Part shown: piece after piece, positions 27,913-36,651 of the stretch
How the letters are laid out: each line of letters starts with the position of its first letter
How positions within the stretch are numbered: the stretch's first letter is position 1
Origin: Paraburkholderia unamae
Lineage (GTDB): Bacteria > Pseudomonadota > Gammaproteobacteria > Burkholderiales > Burkholderiaceae
Direction: 5' to 3'
Assembly (NCBI RefSeq): GCF_003268775.1
Contig: NZ_QLSU01000043.1
Span: 1-64,000, forward strand
DNA length: 64,000 bases
The notes under the pieces: model-generated
Told to the model about the DNA's origin: nothing
The model's input: the letters and a program-made list of their open reading frames with translations, nothing else
The model's database searches: none
Position numbers and translations under genes: made by a program

Positions 27913-29127
27913 CTATCGGCCGGTGCGCACGTGGGTGCGTCCGACGAACAGGAAGTGGACGAACGCGATGAGCGGGAAAACCAGGGCGACGCCGGCAACG
28001 AGCGTCCAGCCGCCGCGCTCGAACAGCGTGCTGGCGAGCGCCGAGCCAATCGCGCCGCCCACGAAGATGCTCGTCATGTAAAGCGCGTTGAGGCGGTTGC
28101 GGCTCGACGCATGCAGCGCGTAGATCTCGCGCTGGCCGAGCACCATGTTCATCTGCACGGCGAAATCGAGCGTGATGCCGGTGACGACGAGGCCGAACAC
28201 GCCCCATGCCGGATGCACGAGGGCGGGCAGGAACGACAGCGCGGCCGTGATCAGGGCGACGAGCGTGGCGCGCACGGAATGACCGGCGTCGGCAAGGCGC
28301 CCCGCCACGGGCGCGGAGGTGGCGCCGATTGCGCCCACGAGTGCGAACAGTGCGATTTCCGACTGCGTGAGTCCGTACTGGCGCGTCAATTCGATCGGCA
28401 CCGCCGTCCAGAAGAGGCTGAACGTGGCGAACATGAGGCCCTGGTAGAGCGCGCGATGACGCAGCACGGGCAGGCTGCGCGTGAGCGCGACGAGCGAGCC
28501 GAGCAGTTCGAGGTAAGTGGCGCGATGCTCGGGACGGCGCTGCGGGATCGTGAGCGCGAGCACGGCCGTGACGAGCGCCATCAGAACCGCCGCGCCGCCG
28601 AACACCACGCGCCAGCCCAGGTGGTCGGCGACCACGCTCGCGAGCGGACGCGAGAGCAGCACGCCGAGCAGCAGGCCGCCCATGATGGTGCCGACGATGC
28701 GGCCGCGCGAGTGGTCGGGCGCGAGGTGCGCCGCGAGCGGAATCAGGATCTGCACGGCGACGGAGCTGAAGCCGATCAGGAAGGAGAGCACGAGAAACCA
28801 GCTCGCCGAATGCACGAGCGAGGCCGCCGTGAGGCTCGCGATCGAAACCAGTGCGGTCGCGATCATGAGCTTGCGGTTTTCCAGCAGGTCGCCGAGCGGA
28901 ACGATGAAGAACAGCCCGAGTGCATAGCCGATCTGCGTGAGCGAGACGACGAGGCTCGCGGTGTCGCCGGACATGTGGAGCGACGAGCCGATCAGCAGCG
29001 TGATCGGTTGCGCATAGTACAGGTTCGCGACGATGGCACCGCAGGCGAAGGCAAACAGCGCGACGAGTCCCGACGTGAGCCGGACCGATTCTGCTTTGCC
29101 GCCGAGGGTCCGTGAGGGCGTGGACAT
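27913..29127 (-). CDS. MFS transporter
   Basis: A 404-aa carrier starting at the ATG at 29127, with AAGGAG seven bases upstream. About twelve membrane segments are visible, with the family signatures GLFFIVPLGDLLENRKLM after helix 2 and FLIGFSSVAVQILIPLAAHL. It resembles the YnfM/sugar-efflux type of small MFS exporters. It could export a product or toxic substrate of the adjacent reductase. Frames upstream of the chosen start are low-complexity. Confidence 0.87.
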   Translation of the reverse strand: MSTPSRTLGGKAESVRLTSGLVALFAFACGAIVANLYYAQPITLLIGSSLHMSGDTASLVVSLTQIGYALGLFFIVPLGDLLENRKLMIATALVSIASLTAASLVHSASWFLVLSFLIGFSSVAVQILIPLAAHLAPDHSRGRIVGTIMGGLLLGVLLSRPLASVVADHLGWRVVFGGAAVLMALVTAVLALTIPQRRPEHRATYLELLGSLVALTRSLPVLRHRALYQGLMFATFSLFWTAVPIELTRQYGLTQSEIALFALVGAIGATSAPVAGRLADAGHSVRATLVALITAALSFLPALVHPAWGVFGLVVTGITLDFAVQMNMVLGQREIYALHASSRNRLNALYMTSIFVGGAIGSALASTLFERGGWTLVAGVALVFPLIAFVHFLFVGRTHVRTGR

Positions 29128-29416
29128 GCTAACTCCTTGAACGATGGCCTCTTGGTTTGGCGAGGCGGGTCCGGTTGCCCCGTATTCGCGGCCGTTGAGC
29201 TCTGGCGCGGACGAAGGGCAACCTTTGTCAGATCGGAAGGTTAGAAGAGGCGCCTGCCCTGCGGAAGCCGGACGCCACGCAACCCCACGTTGCAAAAATC
29301 GCAATGCAAAAGGGGGGTCAGGCGCAGTGTGCGCACGCCGGAACGCCCGTGTTTGCGGGCGGCGGCCCGCTTTTCGGATTCGCACGCTGCCCGTTTGGCA
29401 TGCGCTGCGCGACCGG

Positions 29417-30376
29417 CTACCGCCGCGCCGACGGCGTGAGCGTCACCGTGCAGGTCATGCCCATGGCAAGCTTGACGCCCTCGGGAACACGGTCGAGATG
29501 AATCCGCACGGGCACGCGCTGCGCGAGGCGCACCCATGTGAAGATCGGATTGACGTCGGCGAGCAGGTCGCCGCGGCTCGTGGGGTTGTCGCGATCGGCA
29601 ATGCCGCTGGCAAGGCTCTCCACGTGCCCTTCGATCGGCGTGCCGCCCGAGAGCAGGCGCACCTGCGCGGGGTCGCCCACACGCACCGAGGGCAGCTTCG
29701 TTTCCTCGAAATAGCCGTACACCCAGAAGGAATGCGCGTCGATCAGCGCCATGCGCGCAACGCCCGCGCTCGCGAAGTCGCCGGGGTAAAGGTCGAGGTT
29801 GGTGATATAGCCGTCGGCGGGCGCGTGCGCCTCGCTGCGCGCGAGATTGAGCACGGCCGTGCGCTGCGCGACCTGGGCCGCCTTCACCTGCGCCTGTGCC
29901 GACGCGTAGGCCGCCGCCGCGCCTTCATAGGACGACTGGGATTGCAGGGCCAGCGAGTCGGCGTCGGCGCGGTTTTCCTCGGAAATCGCGTCGCCCGCGA
30001 GACTTGCGCGGCGCGCGGCCTGGGCGCGCTTCATCCCGTACTCGGTCTGGGCCGCCGTCATGCGCGCCTTCGTTTCGGCGAGTTGCGCCTGGGCGCGCTG
30101 GAAGTCGGCATCGGCCTGGTCGATGGCGTACTGAAAGCGCGCCGGGTCGAGCACGAACAGCACATCGCCCTTGTGCACGTACTGGTTGTCGTGCACGCGC
30201 ACCTCGCTCACGAGGCCGGACACGTCGGTCGCGATCTGCACGACCTTGGCGCGCACGCGGCCGTCGCGCGTCCAGGGCGAGAACATGTAGTCGAGCCAGA
30301 GCGCTCGCACGAGCGCGATGGACACGACGAGCAGCACGAGCGTGGTGGCGGCGCGCAAGAGGGTTCGGGTAGTCAT
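29417..30376 (-). CDS. HlyD/AaeA-type membrane fusion protein
   Basis: A 319-aa periplasmic adaptor. A single N-terminal membrane anchor (LVLLVVSIALVRALWLDYMF) is followed by the lipoyl domain (VAxIATDVSGLVSEVRVHDNQ-like text), a coiled coil of about 100 residues rich in Ala/Gln, and a beta-barrel domain (SFWVYGYFEETKLPSVRVGD). It closely follows AaeA of the p-hydroxybenzoic acid efflux pump. It is the last gene of a four-gene operon with FUSC, an outer membrane factor and DUF1656 proteins. Confidence 0.9.
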   Translation of the reverse strand: MTTRTLLRAATTLVLLVVSIALVRALWLDYMFSPWTRDGRVRAKVVQIATDVSGLVSEVRVHDNQYVHKGDVLFVLDPARFQYAIDQADADFQRAQAQLAETKARMTAAQTEYGMKRAQAARRASLAGDAISEENRADADSLALQSQSSYEGAAAAYASAQAQVKAAQVAQRTAVLNLARSEAHAPADGYITNLDLYPGDFASAGVARMALIDAHSFWVYGYFEETKLPSVRVGDPAQVRLLSGGTPIEGHVESLASGIADRDNPTSRGDLLADVNPIFTWVRLAQRVPVRIHLDRVPEGVKLAMGMTCTVTLTPSARR

Positions 30377-30400
30377 CGTCGATCACACAGGGGGGCGCGG

Positions 30401-30601
30401 TCACTGACGCAACAGCAGTGACGCGCCGCTGAACAGCGCCGCGAACAGCGCGACGCGAAAGAGGCCGGGATGCCAAACGAAGCGATAGAGGCCGAGCCGC
30501 GCGAGGGCGAGATCGACCGCGACGAACAACACCGCACAGGCCGCGAGAATGGGCAGCAAGCCCGGCACGAGCAGCGAAAAGAATTCAATCTCGCGCGGCA
30601 T
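30401..30601 (-). CDS. DUF1656 small membrane protein (AaeX-like)
   Basis: A 66-aa protein starting MPREIEFFSLLVPGLLPI, with two hydrophobic helices and a RFVWHPGLFRVALF motif between them. This matches DUF1656/AaeX, which regularly lies beside AaeA and AaeB. I start at 30601, which gives the standard family length; an upstream in-frame ATG would add a basic leader. The start overlaps the outer membrane factor gene by 17 bases. Confidence 0.88.
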   Translation of the reverse strand: MPREIEFFSLLVPGLLPILAACAVLFVAVDLALARLGLYRFVWHPGLFRVALFAALFSGASLLLRQ

Positions 30602-32099
30602 CGCTCGCTCCTTGCGTGGGGGATGCGGCATTCACCGGGCTCGCCGGACCATAGCCGCCGCCCAGTGCGCTCATCAGCAACGCCCACGCGTCGAGCCGCT
30701 GCGCCTGCACCTGCGCGAGGCTCTGCTCCTGCTGCAACTGCGCGTTCTGCGCGGCCAGCACGTTGAGAAACTCGCTGATGCCGCTGCGGTAGCCCGCATC
30801 GGCCAGGCGGTATGCCGTGCGCGCGGCGTCGAGCGTCGCCTGGGTCGAGGCCTGCTGATCCTCCAGCGCGCGCACCGACACCGCCTGCGCGGCCACGTCG
30901 CGCATCGCGTTCACGACCGTGCGGTTGTAGACGTCCACGGCGGCGTCGCGCGACGAGACCGCCACGCCATACTGGCCACGCCGGCGTCCGCCGTCGAAGA
31001 TCGGCAGCGAGATCGCCGCGCCGACGCCATGCCCGATGCCGTCGCTATTGAGGAAGTTGAAGAAGCCGCCGAAGGTGGCCGCCGAGCCGAGCGAAGCCGT
31101 CGCGAGCAGATTGATGTCGGGATAGAAGTCGGCGTGCGCGGCGTCGATGCGCTTGTCCGCTTCGAGCACGCGCCAGCGCGCCGCCACGACATCCGCGCGA
31201 TGACCGACCAGCTCCGCCGGCAAGGCGGCCGGCAGCGCGAGCGGCACGCTCAGGGCGAGTTGCGGCCGCGCCAGCGCGTCGCCGTAACCGGGGCCTTTGC
31301 CGCACAGCGCGGCAATCGCGAGACGATCCAGGGCGATCTGCTGCTGCGCGCGTAGCAGGCGCGTCGCGCTCACGGAGAGTTGCGTTTGCGCCTGGGTCGC
31401 TTCGAGGCGGCTGCCGATGCCCGCGCGCCAGCGCTGCGTCGCGATCTCGAAGGTGCGCCGCTCCTCGTCCTGAACGGCGCGATACACATCGGCGAGCGCG
31501 TAGTCGAGCGAAAGCTGCACATAGGCGCGCACGACGCTGGTTTGCAGCTCGACCTCGGCGAAGCGTGCGTCGGCGGCCGTGGCGTGCAGATTGTCGAGCG
31601 CGCCCGCGCGGATCGCGCGCTGCTTGCCCCAGAGATCGAGGTCGTAAGACAGCGTCGCGCCGATGTCGTTGCTCCACACCGTCGTGCCGCCCGGCGGCGC
31701 GGGCGTGGTGTAGCGCGCGTAGCGGCGGCGCTCGAACGAGCCGTCCATGTTCGCCTGAGGCAGCGCGCTCGCCCCGGCGATTTCCGTCTGGAAACGCGCG
31801 GCTTCCACCCGCGCGGCGAGCGCTTGCAGGTCGGGATTGTCCGCCGTGGCGTCGCTCACCACACGGTCCAGTTGCGCGTCGCCCCAGTGCCGCCACCAGT
31901 CGCCTTGCGGCCATTGCGCATCGGCTTGTGTCGCGCGCAGTGCGGCGCCGGGGTCGAGCGTGCTCGCATCGACCATCGTCGCGTGCGTGTGGATGCCACC
32001 GCTGTTGATGCAGCCGCCGAGCAGGAGCGCCGCCGACAAGGCCGCCGCGAATGCGCTGGTGCGAGGACCGAAACAGGAGAGCACGGTGCGCGTTTTCAT
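30585..32099 (-). CDS. Outer membrane efflux lipoprotein (NodT/OprM family)
   Basis: A 504-aa outer membrane factor starting at the ATG at 32099, which overlaps the FUSC gene as ATGA. A lipoprotein signal with lipobox ALLLGGC is followed by the repeated helical OEP domains (QLDRVVSDATADNPDLQALAARVEAARF and RADVVAARWRVLEADKRIDAAHA). It should form the tunnel that takes substrate from the HlyD/FUSC pump to the outside. Escherichia coli aaeAB has no linked outer membrane factor, whereas this operon includes one, as is common in Burkholderia. Confidence 0.9.
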   Translation of the reverse strand: MKTRTVLSCFGPRTSAFAAALSAALLLGGCINSGGIHTHATMVDASTLDPGAALRATQADAQWPQGDWWRHWGDAQLDRVVSDATADNPDLQALAARVEAARFQTEIAGASALPQANMDGSFERRRYARYTTPAPPGGTTVWSNDIGATLSYDLDLWGKQRAIRAGALDNLHATAADARFAEVELQTSVVRAYVQLSLDYALADVYRAVQDEERRTFEIATQRWRAGIGSRLEATQAQTQLSVSATRLLRAQQQIALDRLAIAALCGKGPGYGDALARPQLALSVPLALPAALPAELVGHRADVVAARWRVLEADKRIDAAHADFYPDINLLATASLGSAATFGGFFNFLNSDGIGHGVGAAISLPIFDGGRRRGQYGVAVSSRDAAVDVYNRTVVNAMRDVAAQAVSVRALEDQQASTQATLDAARTAYRLADAGYRSGISEFLNVLAAQNAQLQQEQSLAQVQAQRLDAWALLMSALGGGYGPASPVNAASPTQGASDAARD

Positions 32100-34327
32100 G
32101 CGGAACGCTCCGTGCGAGCCCAGAGCGCGAGCGCGTCGTCGCGCAGCGCCAGTTCCGTGAAGTGCAGCAACGCCTGCATGCGGCAACGAATGAGCGCCTC
32201 GTGATCGGCCGGGGCGTCGCCCTGCGTGCTCGCGCCCAGATCGATGCCCGGCGGCAGCGCCGCGAGCGCTTCGTCCGTGGCGGCGAGCGCGCGTCTGGCG
32301 CGCTCGGGCGCGGGCGCGTCGAACAGCTCGGCAAGCGCCTCTAGCCACGCTTGCAGACGATCGGCCCATGCGGCGGGCAGCGCGTCGCCAAGCTGCTGCG
32401 TGTCGAGGCGCATCAGGATCATCGCGCGGCCCGCTTCGAGCACGGCGAACGCCCACGCGATCATATGCTCGCGATCGACGCGCGGATCGGCGGGCGCGGA
32501 GGCGATCTGCATGATGCAGTCGCGCACTTTCTGCTCGAACGCGTAGAGCAGATCGTCGTCCAGTTCGCCGTCGCGCGCGTCGCTGGCAATGAGGGCGCGC
32601 ACGTCCGCGAGATAGCGGCGCGCGATCCACTCGCCCGCGCGCGGCGCGAGCACGGAAAACGCCACGGCGGCGGTGGCGATCCCGCACAGCAGCGCGAAGC
32701 CCGTGTCGAGATACGCGCTCGGGTTATAGACGGCCGGATTCGAAATGCCGACGATGAAGCAGAAGTAGATGTTGAAGCCGAGGCCGAGCACGGCCGTCTT
32801 CGGGAACGTGTTGAGGTAGCCGCCGACCATCACGACGATGGCGGTCGCCGCCGCGAGCAGCGTGAAGGTGCCGAGGTGAGGCAGCGCGAAAAAGCTGAAG
32901 CCGAAGCCGGTGAGCCAGCCCGCGAGACAGCCCAGGAAGATTTGCCACGCGGCCGTGGGCGGATCGGGCACGAGCGCGAACAGCGTGCTCGTGATGGCCA
33001 CCGCGACGATCGCGGTCGCGCCGCCCACCCAGCCCGAGGCGACCCACACGGCGCCCACCAGCAGCACCGCGAGCGCCGCGCGCGTGCCCGCGACCAGCGC
33101 GGCCGTGCGGTTCGCCACCGCGTGCTGGCGGGCGATACCGGCGATACGGCCGATCGCCTGGAGCACGGAGACGGTCCAGGGCTGGCGGTCGGCGTTGCGC
33201 GCCTCGATATAGCGGCGGCAGAGCAGGCGCAGATCCGCTGTCATGAAGAGGAGCGCGGCCCCGGTGCTGGCCACCACTCTGCGTTGCGCGGGCGGCAGAT
33301 CCGCGAGCGCCCGGAGTTGCGCGTCGAGCCGCCCGGGCAGCGCCGCTTCGAATGCGTCGAGCTGCGGAAGCAAGGCGGCCACGGCGTCGTCCGCGACGCC
33401 TGTTGCGCCCGCCTGCGCAGGCATGAGCGCGAGCGTGGCGTCGGTCAGCGTCGCGATGGCGGCTTGCGCGCGGGGATGCGCGTCGACGATCGCGTGCGCC
33501 TTGAGCCGTTGCAGCGCATAGAGCCACGTCACCGTGTCGAGAAAACTGCGGTCGAGATCGAGAAACACCGAATGCAGGAGCCGCATCGACGGATCTTCGA
33601 ACAGCGCGCCGGTGCGCAGCAACTCAACGTTCGCACGCTCGCCGATCAGGCCCAGCAGCGCGCCCGCTTGAGGCGCGGCTGGCGGGGGCGTCTGCGGCGT
33701 CACCGTCGCGCGCTCCAGCGTCGTGCGCAAGGCGCCCAGCAGATGCGTGAAGCTCACGCGGCTCGCGGCATAGAGCGCTGGCGCGACGTTGCGCGGCAGC
33801 ACGATCGAACTCACCACGCTCGCGCACACCACGCCGATCACGACTTCGCTGATCGTATACACCACATTGTCGAACACGCCGTACGGATTCGATATCGCGG
33901 GCATCGCCGTGATCGCCGTGGCAAAGCCGGTGAGCACGAGGCCGTACGACTGGAAATTGCGGAAGTACGCCGAGCCGAACGCGCACAGTCCGATCCACGC
34001 CGCGAGCGCGAGAAAGAAGGGCAACGGCTGCTGGGCGAACAACGCGATCAGCACGAGGCCCGCGAGGCTGCCGCCCACCATGCCGAGGCCCCGATAGAAG
34101 CCGCGCGCGATCACGATGCCGCTTTGCTGGTGCATCATCACGATCACGCAGGAAAGCATGGCCGTGGCCGGCGAGCGCAACTCCAGGCGCATGCACAGGC
34201 CCATCGACAGCACGACCGCCAGGCCCACCTTGACGATGTGCAGGAAGCGCGGCGCGTCGTCGTTCCAGTACGCGAGCCATTCGTCGCGCAGGCGCGGCGG
34301 TGTGGCGCCAGCGGGCGTCACGTTCAT
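32096..34327 (-). CDS. FUSC-family (AaeB-like) aromatic acid efflux transporter
   Basis: A 743-aa inner membrane protein. I start at MNVTPAG (34327), which has AGAGGA upstream; the longer in-frame start adds a low-complexity Lys/Ser/Arg leader. Two blocks of membrane helices (about residues 30-180 and 390-540) are each followed by cytoplasmic parts, as in fusaric acid resistance and AaeB proteins. Landmarks are LELRSPATAMLSCVIVMMHQQSG and GLGFNIYFCFIVGISNPAVYNP. It is the first gene of the operon and probably exports aromatic acids as a relief valve. Confidence 0.9.
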   Translation of the reverse strand: MNVTPAGATPPRLRDEWLAYWNDDAPRFLHIVKVGLAVVLSMGLCMRLELRSPATAMLSCVIVMMHQQSGIVIARGFYRGLGMVGGSLAGLVLIALFAQQPLPFFLALAAWIGLCAFGSAYFRNFQSYGLVLTGFATAITAMPAISNPYGVFDNVVYTISEVVIGVVCASVVSSIVLPRNVAPALYAASRVSFTHLLGALRTTLERATVTPQTPPPAAPQAGALLGLIGERANVELLRTGALFEDPSMRLLHSVFLDLDRSFLDTVTWLYALQRLKAHAIVDAHPRAQAAIATLTDATLALMPAQAGATGVADDAVAALLPQLDAFEAALPGRLDAQLRALADLPPAQRRVVASTGAALLFMTADLRLLCRRYIEARNADRQPWTVSVLQAIGRIAGIARQHAVANRTAALVAGTRAALAVLLVGAVWVASGWVGGATAIVAVAITSTLFALVPDPPTAAWQIFLGCLAGWLTGFGFSFFALPHLGTFTLLAAATAIVVMVGGYLNTFPKTAVLGLGFNIYFCFIVGISNPAVYNPSAYLDTGFALLCGIATAAVAFSVLAPRAGEWIARRYLADVRALIASDARDGELDDDLLYAFEQKVRDCIMQIASAPADPRVDREHMIAWAFAVLEAGRAMILMRLDTQQLGDALPAAWADRLQAWLEALAELFDAPAPERARRALAATDEALAALPPGIDLGASTQGDAPADHEALIRCRMQALLHFTELALRDDALALWARTERSA

Positions 34328-34509
34328 GGGTGTCCTCTTCGATCTTTTCGATCTTTTCGATGTCGGTCGCGCGTGCGTCACGCCGTTGTGATTCGCCGGT
34401 ATTTCGATTGCGTCCGGCTCAATTCAAAGCACCCGCCGATGCGCGCCCGACAGGATTGCACAGGGCAAAAATGTTTGCGCTTAAGCACCGGGCGCGGCTT
34501 CGGGAGCCG

Positions 34510-34555
34510 TTTCAGTTGCCCCTTCAGTTGCCCCTTCAGTTGTCCTTCAGTTGGC
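34510..34555. repeat. Four tandem copies of an 11-12 bp repeat
   Basis: TTCAGTTGCCCC occurs twice in tandem and is followed by two variant copies (TTCAGTTGTCC, TTCAGTTGGCC). It lies just beyond the stop of the H-NS-like gene. It is probably a simple slippage-generated repeat with no clear function. Confidence 0.8.
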
Positions 34556-34557
34556 CT

Positions 34558-34863
34558 TCAATACGTCTCGCCCGCGCAGCGAAAATGCTCGATCGACTGG
34601 CCCGCCGCCACCGCGCGATTGAGCCACGGCGGCGTCGCGCCCGCGCCGTCCCACGTATTGCCATAGGCGTCGCGGTATTGCACGGCCAGCGCGGCGCGCG
34701 TGTCGGCCATGAGCGCGTGCTCCAGCGCCTCCAGCGTGATGCCCGCGCGCGCCATCTTCTGGCGCATCCAGACGATGAGGCGCTCGCGTGCTTCGCCGCT
34801 CATGGGCGGGGGCGAGGGCGCGTTCGCGCCGGGTGTCGTCAAGGCTTCGGAAAGGGGCTGCAT
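34558..34863 (-). CDS. H-NS-family DNA-binding protein
   Basis: A 101-aa protein. The C-terminal half (YRDAYGNTWDGAGATPPWLN, then SIEHFRC) matches the H-NS C-terminal DNA-binding domain pattern, in which a YRD segment is followed by TWxGxGxxPxW. The upstream MRQKMARAGITLEAL resembles the linker helix. The N terminus is Pro/Ala-rich and lacks a long oligomerisation coil. It probably modulates local transcription, possibly silencing AT-rich acquired DNA. Confidence 0.8.
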   Translation of the reverse strand: MQPLSEALTTPGANAPSPPPMSGEARERLIVWMRQKMARAGITLEALEHALMADTRAALAVQYRDAYGNTWDGAGATPPWLNRAVAAGQSIEHFRCAGETY

Positions 34864-35128
34864 GGTCGTGTCTCTCTCGTCGGGTTCCTGCCTGCCAACG
34901 ATAGCAACGCGCCTGCGCCCGCACCATCAGCCCGTGATATGTGCGTTTCAGACCATCGATTGATGTTCCATACCTTGGTTTAGGTTGGGCGCACGGCATC
35001 GTTCGAATCTGAAAACGCGGGCAAAAATCACGCACTCGGGCTCGCCGGGCTGTCCATCATCCACCTCGTCGCCAGGTCACGCGTCCCGGCATGCGCTACG
35101 GCGCCATTCACAGGTGGAGAGTCTCGCT

Positions 35129-36085
35129 ATGGACATGTTCAAGTCACTCAAGGCTTTTATCGCTGTCGGGCAACTGGGTAGTTTCACGGAAGCCGCGCGC
35201 GTGTCGGGCTTGTCCACGCCCGCCGTCAGTCGCGCCGTGTCCGACCTCGAAGGCGCGCTCAAGGTCCGGCTCTTGAACCGGTCCACCCGCAAGGTGAGTT
35301 TCACGGAGGAGGGCGCGCTCTTTTTCGCGCCGCTGCTCGAAGGGATTCAATTGATCGAAACGGGCATGAGCGACGTGTGCCGCTCGAACGCGGACCTGCG
35401 CGGCGTGATTCGAATTGGCGCGCCGCCGGTGATTGCGGGCACCATGCTTTCGCCGCTCATCGCCGCCTTCAGCGAGATGCATCCCGAGATCGAATTCGAC
35501 GTGTCGATCGACGAACGCCACAACGAGACGCTCGACGAGCAGATCGACGTGGCCGTGCGCGTGGGCGTGGAGCCGGACTGTAGCTGGATCGTGCGCGCGC
35601 TCGGCACGCTCAAGCTGGTGCAATGCGCGGCGCCCGCGTATCTGCGCCGGCGCGGCGCGCCGCGCACGCCCGATGAACTGGCGCGGCATCGCTGCATCGG
35701 GCTACGGGGCTCGCGTGGTTCGCGCGCGCAGGCCTGGGAGTTCGCCGCGGGCGGCGTGCCGCTCAGTTGCCCGATCGCGGCGGCCGCCACGTTCAACGAG
35801 GTGAGCGCAATCGTGCATGCGGCCCGGGCGGGGGTGGGCATTGCGCAGATTCCGCAGTATCTCGTGCGCGGCGATCTCGCGACGGGGCGGCTCGTGAGCG
35901 TGCTGCCCGACTATGTGAGCGAGCGCCGCAAGGTGCTGCTCTGCTATCCCCGGCGCGCGCCCATGCCCATGCGGGTGCGAAGTTTCATTGATTTCGCTTT
36001 CGCACGCCTGAGCGACGAGTTGCACGGCGCGCCGCGGCCCGCCATGCTCCCGCAGCACGCGCCGCAGGAAATGGCGCTTGCGTGA
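35129..36085 (+). CDS. LysR-family transcriptional regulator
   Basis: A 318-aa regulator beginning MDMFKSLKAFIAVGQLGSFT, with helix-turn-helix AARVSGLSTPAVSRAVSDLE and KVSFTEEGALFF. I start at the ATG at 35129, preceded by GGTGGAG; the open frame upstream is not LysR-like. It reads away from the AaeB-like operon and the H-NS gene. LysR proteins frequently control AaeXAB-type pumps, but here the pump genes start about 800 bases away, so the link is a guess. Confidence 0.92.
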   Translation: MDMFKSLKAFIAVGQLGSFTEAARVSGLSTPAVSRAVSDLEGALKVRLLNRSTRKVSFTEEGALFFAPLLEGIQLIETGMSDVCRSNADLRGVIRIGAPPVIAGTMLSPLIAAFSEMHPEIEFDVSIDERHNETLDEQIDVAVRVGVEPDCSWIVRALGTLKLVQCAAPAYLRRRGAPRTPDELARHRCIGLRGSRGSRAQAWEFAAGGVPLSCPIAAAATFNEVSAIVHAARAGVGIAQIPQYLVRGDLATGRLVSVLPDYVSERRKVLLCYPRRAPMPMRVRSFIDFAFARLSDELHGAPRPAMLPQHAPQEMALA

Positions 36086-36154
36086 GCGCAGCACCGCTCG
36101 CCGTTTCAAACCGCTTGAGGCCCGATGAGTGAAACGTTAGCCGCTCTATACTTA

Positions 36155-36184
36155 GATATAGTTGTCACACATCGAGATATAGTG
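36155..36184. promoter_or_regulatory. Paired AGATATAGT direct repeats upstream of the two-component operon
   Basis: AGATATAGT occurs at 36155-36163 and again at 36176-36184, exactly 21 bases apart (two helical turns), in an AT-rich island about 100 bases before the receiver gene. Same-face spacing is typical of a dimeric activator site. Which regulator binds is not known; the operon's own FixJ-type protein is a candidate. Confidence 0.4.
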
Positions 36185-36279
36185 TTACTCGACGACGCTC
36201 CTGTCTAAGATAACGAACATGAGCGGTCAGCACTTCTCGAGCCCCGCCCGAAACGCTGTACTGGACGAGGACCATTCGC

Positions 36280-36651
36280 TTGCAAACCCCCATGATAGTT
36301 TCCATCGTCGACGATGACGAAAACGTGCGTCTCGCGACTTGCAGCCTGCTGAGGTCGCTGGGTTGCGATGTGCGGGTGTATGCATCGGCCGAGGCATTTC
36401 TGGATTCCGGCCGCCTTGGCGACGTGAACTGCGTGATTTCCGACGTGCAGATGCCCGGCATGGGCGGCATCGAGATGCAGCGCAAGCTCAACGAACTGGA
36501 GTCCGCCCCGCCCATTATCTTTATCAGCGCATTCGGCTCCGAGGCGCGGCGCAAGGAAGCGCTTGCCAATGGCGCGCTGTGCTTTCTCGACAAGCCGGTC
36601 AACGGGGATGCGATTCTCGCATGCCTGGAAAAACTCAGTCGTTCCACTTGA
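36280..36651 (+). CDS. Receiver-only response regulator (CheY/FixJ-like)
   Basis: A 123-aa stand-alone receiver: acidic pair in VDDDEN, phospho-acceptor Asp55 in CVISDVQMPGMGG, switch Ser83 in FISAF, and Lys105 in FLDKP. There is no output domain. The probable start is the TTG at 36280, because GAGG is placed nine bases upstream; the ATG four codons later has no such site. It overlaps the histidine kinase gene that follows, suggesting it acts as a phosphate sink or competitor in the same pathway. Confidence 0.88.
   Translation: MQTPMIVSIVDDDENVRLATCSLLRSLGCDVRVYASAEAFLDSGRLGDVNCVISDVQMPGMGGIEMQRKLNELESAPPIIFISAFGSEARRKEALANGALCFLDKPVNGDAILACLEKLSRST

Noticed and set aside
34510..34555. Short tandem repeats considered as a CRISPR-like array
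   Set aside because: Units are contiguous with no spacers and only 11-12 bases long; there are no cas genes in the window.
32351..34666. 771-codon plus-strand frame opposite the FUSC gene
   Set aside because: Its composition is extremely rich in Arg, Glu and His with no domain, while the minus strand encodes a clear membrane transporter.
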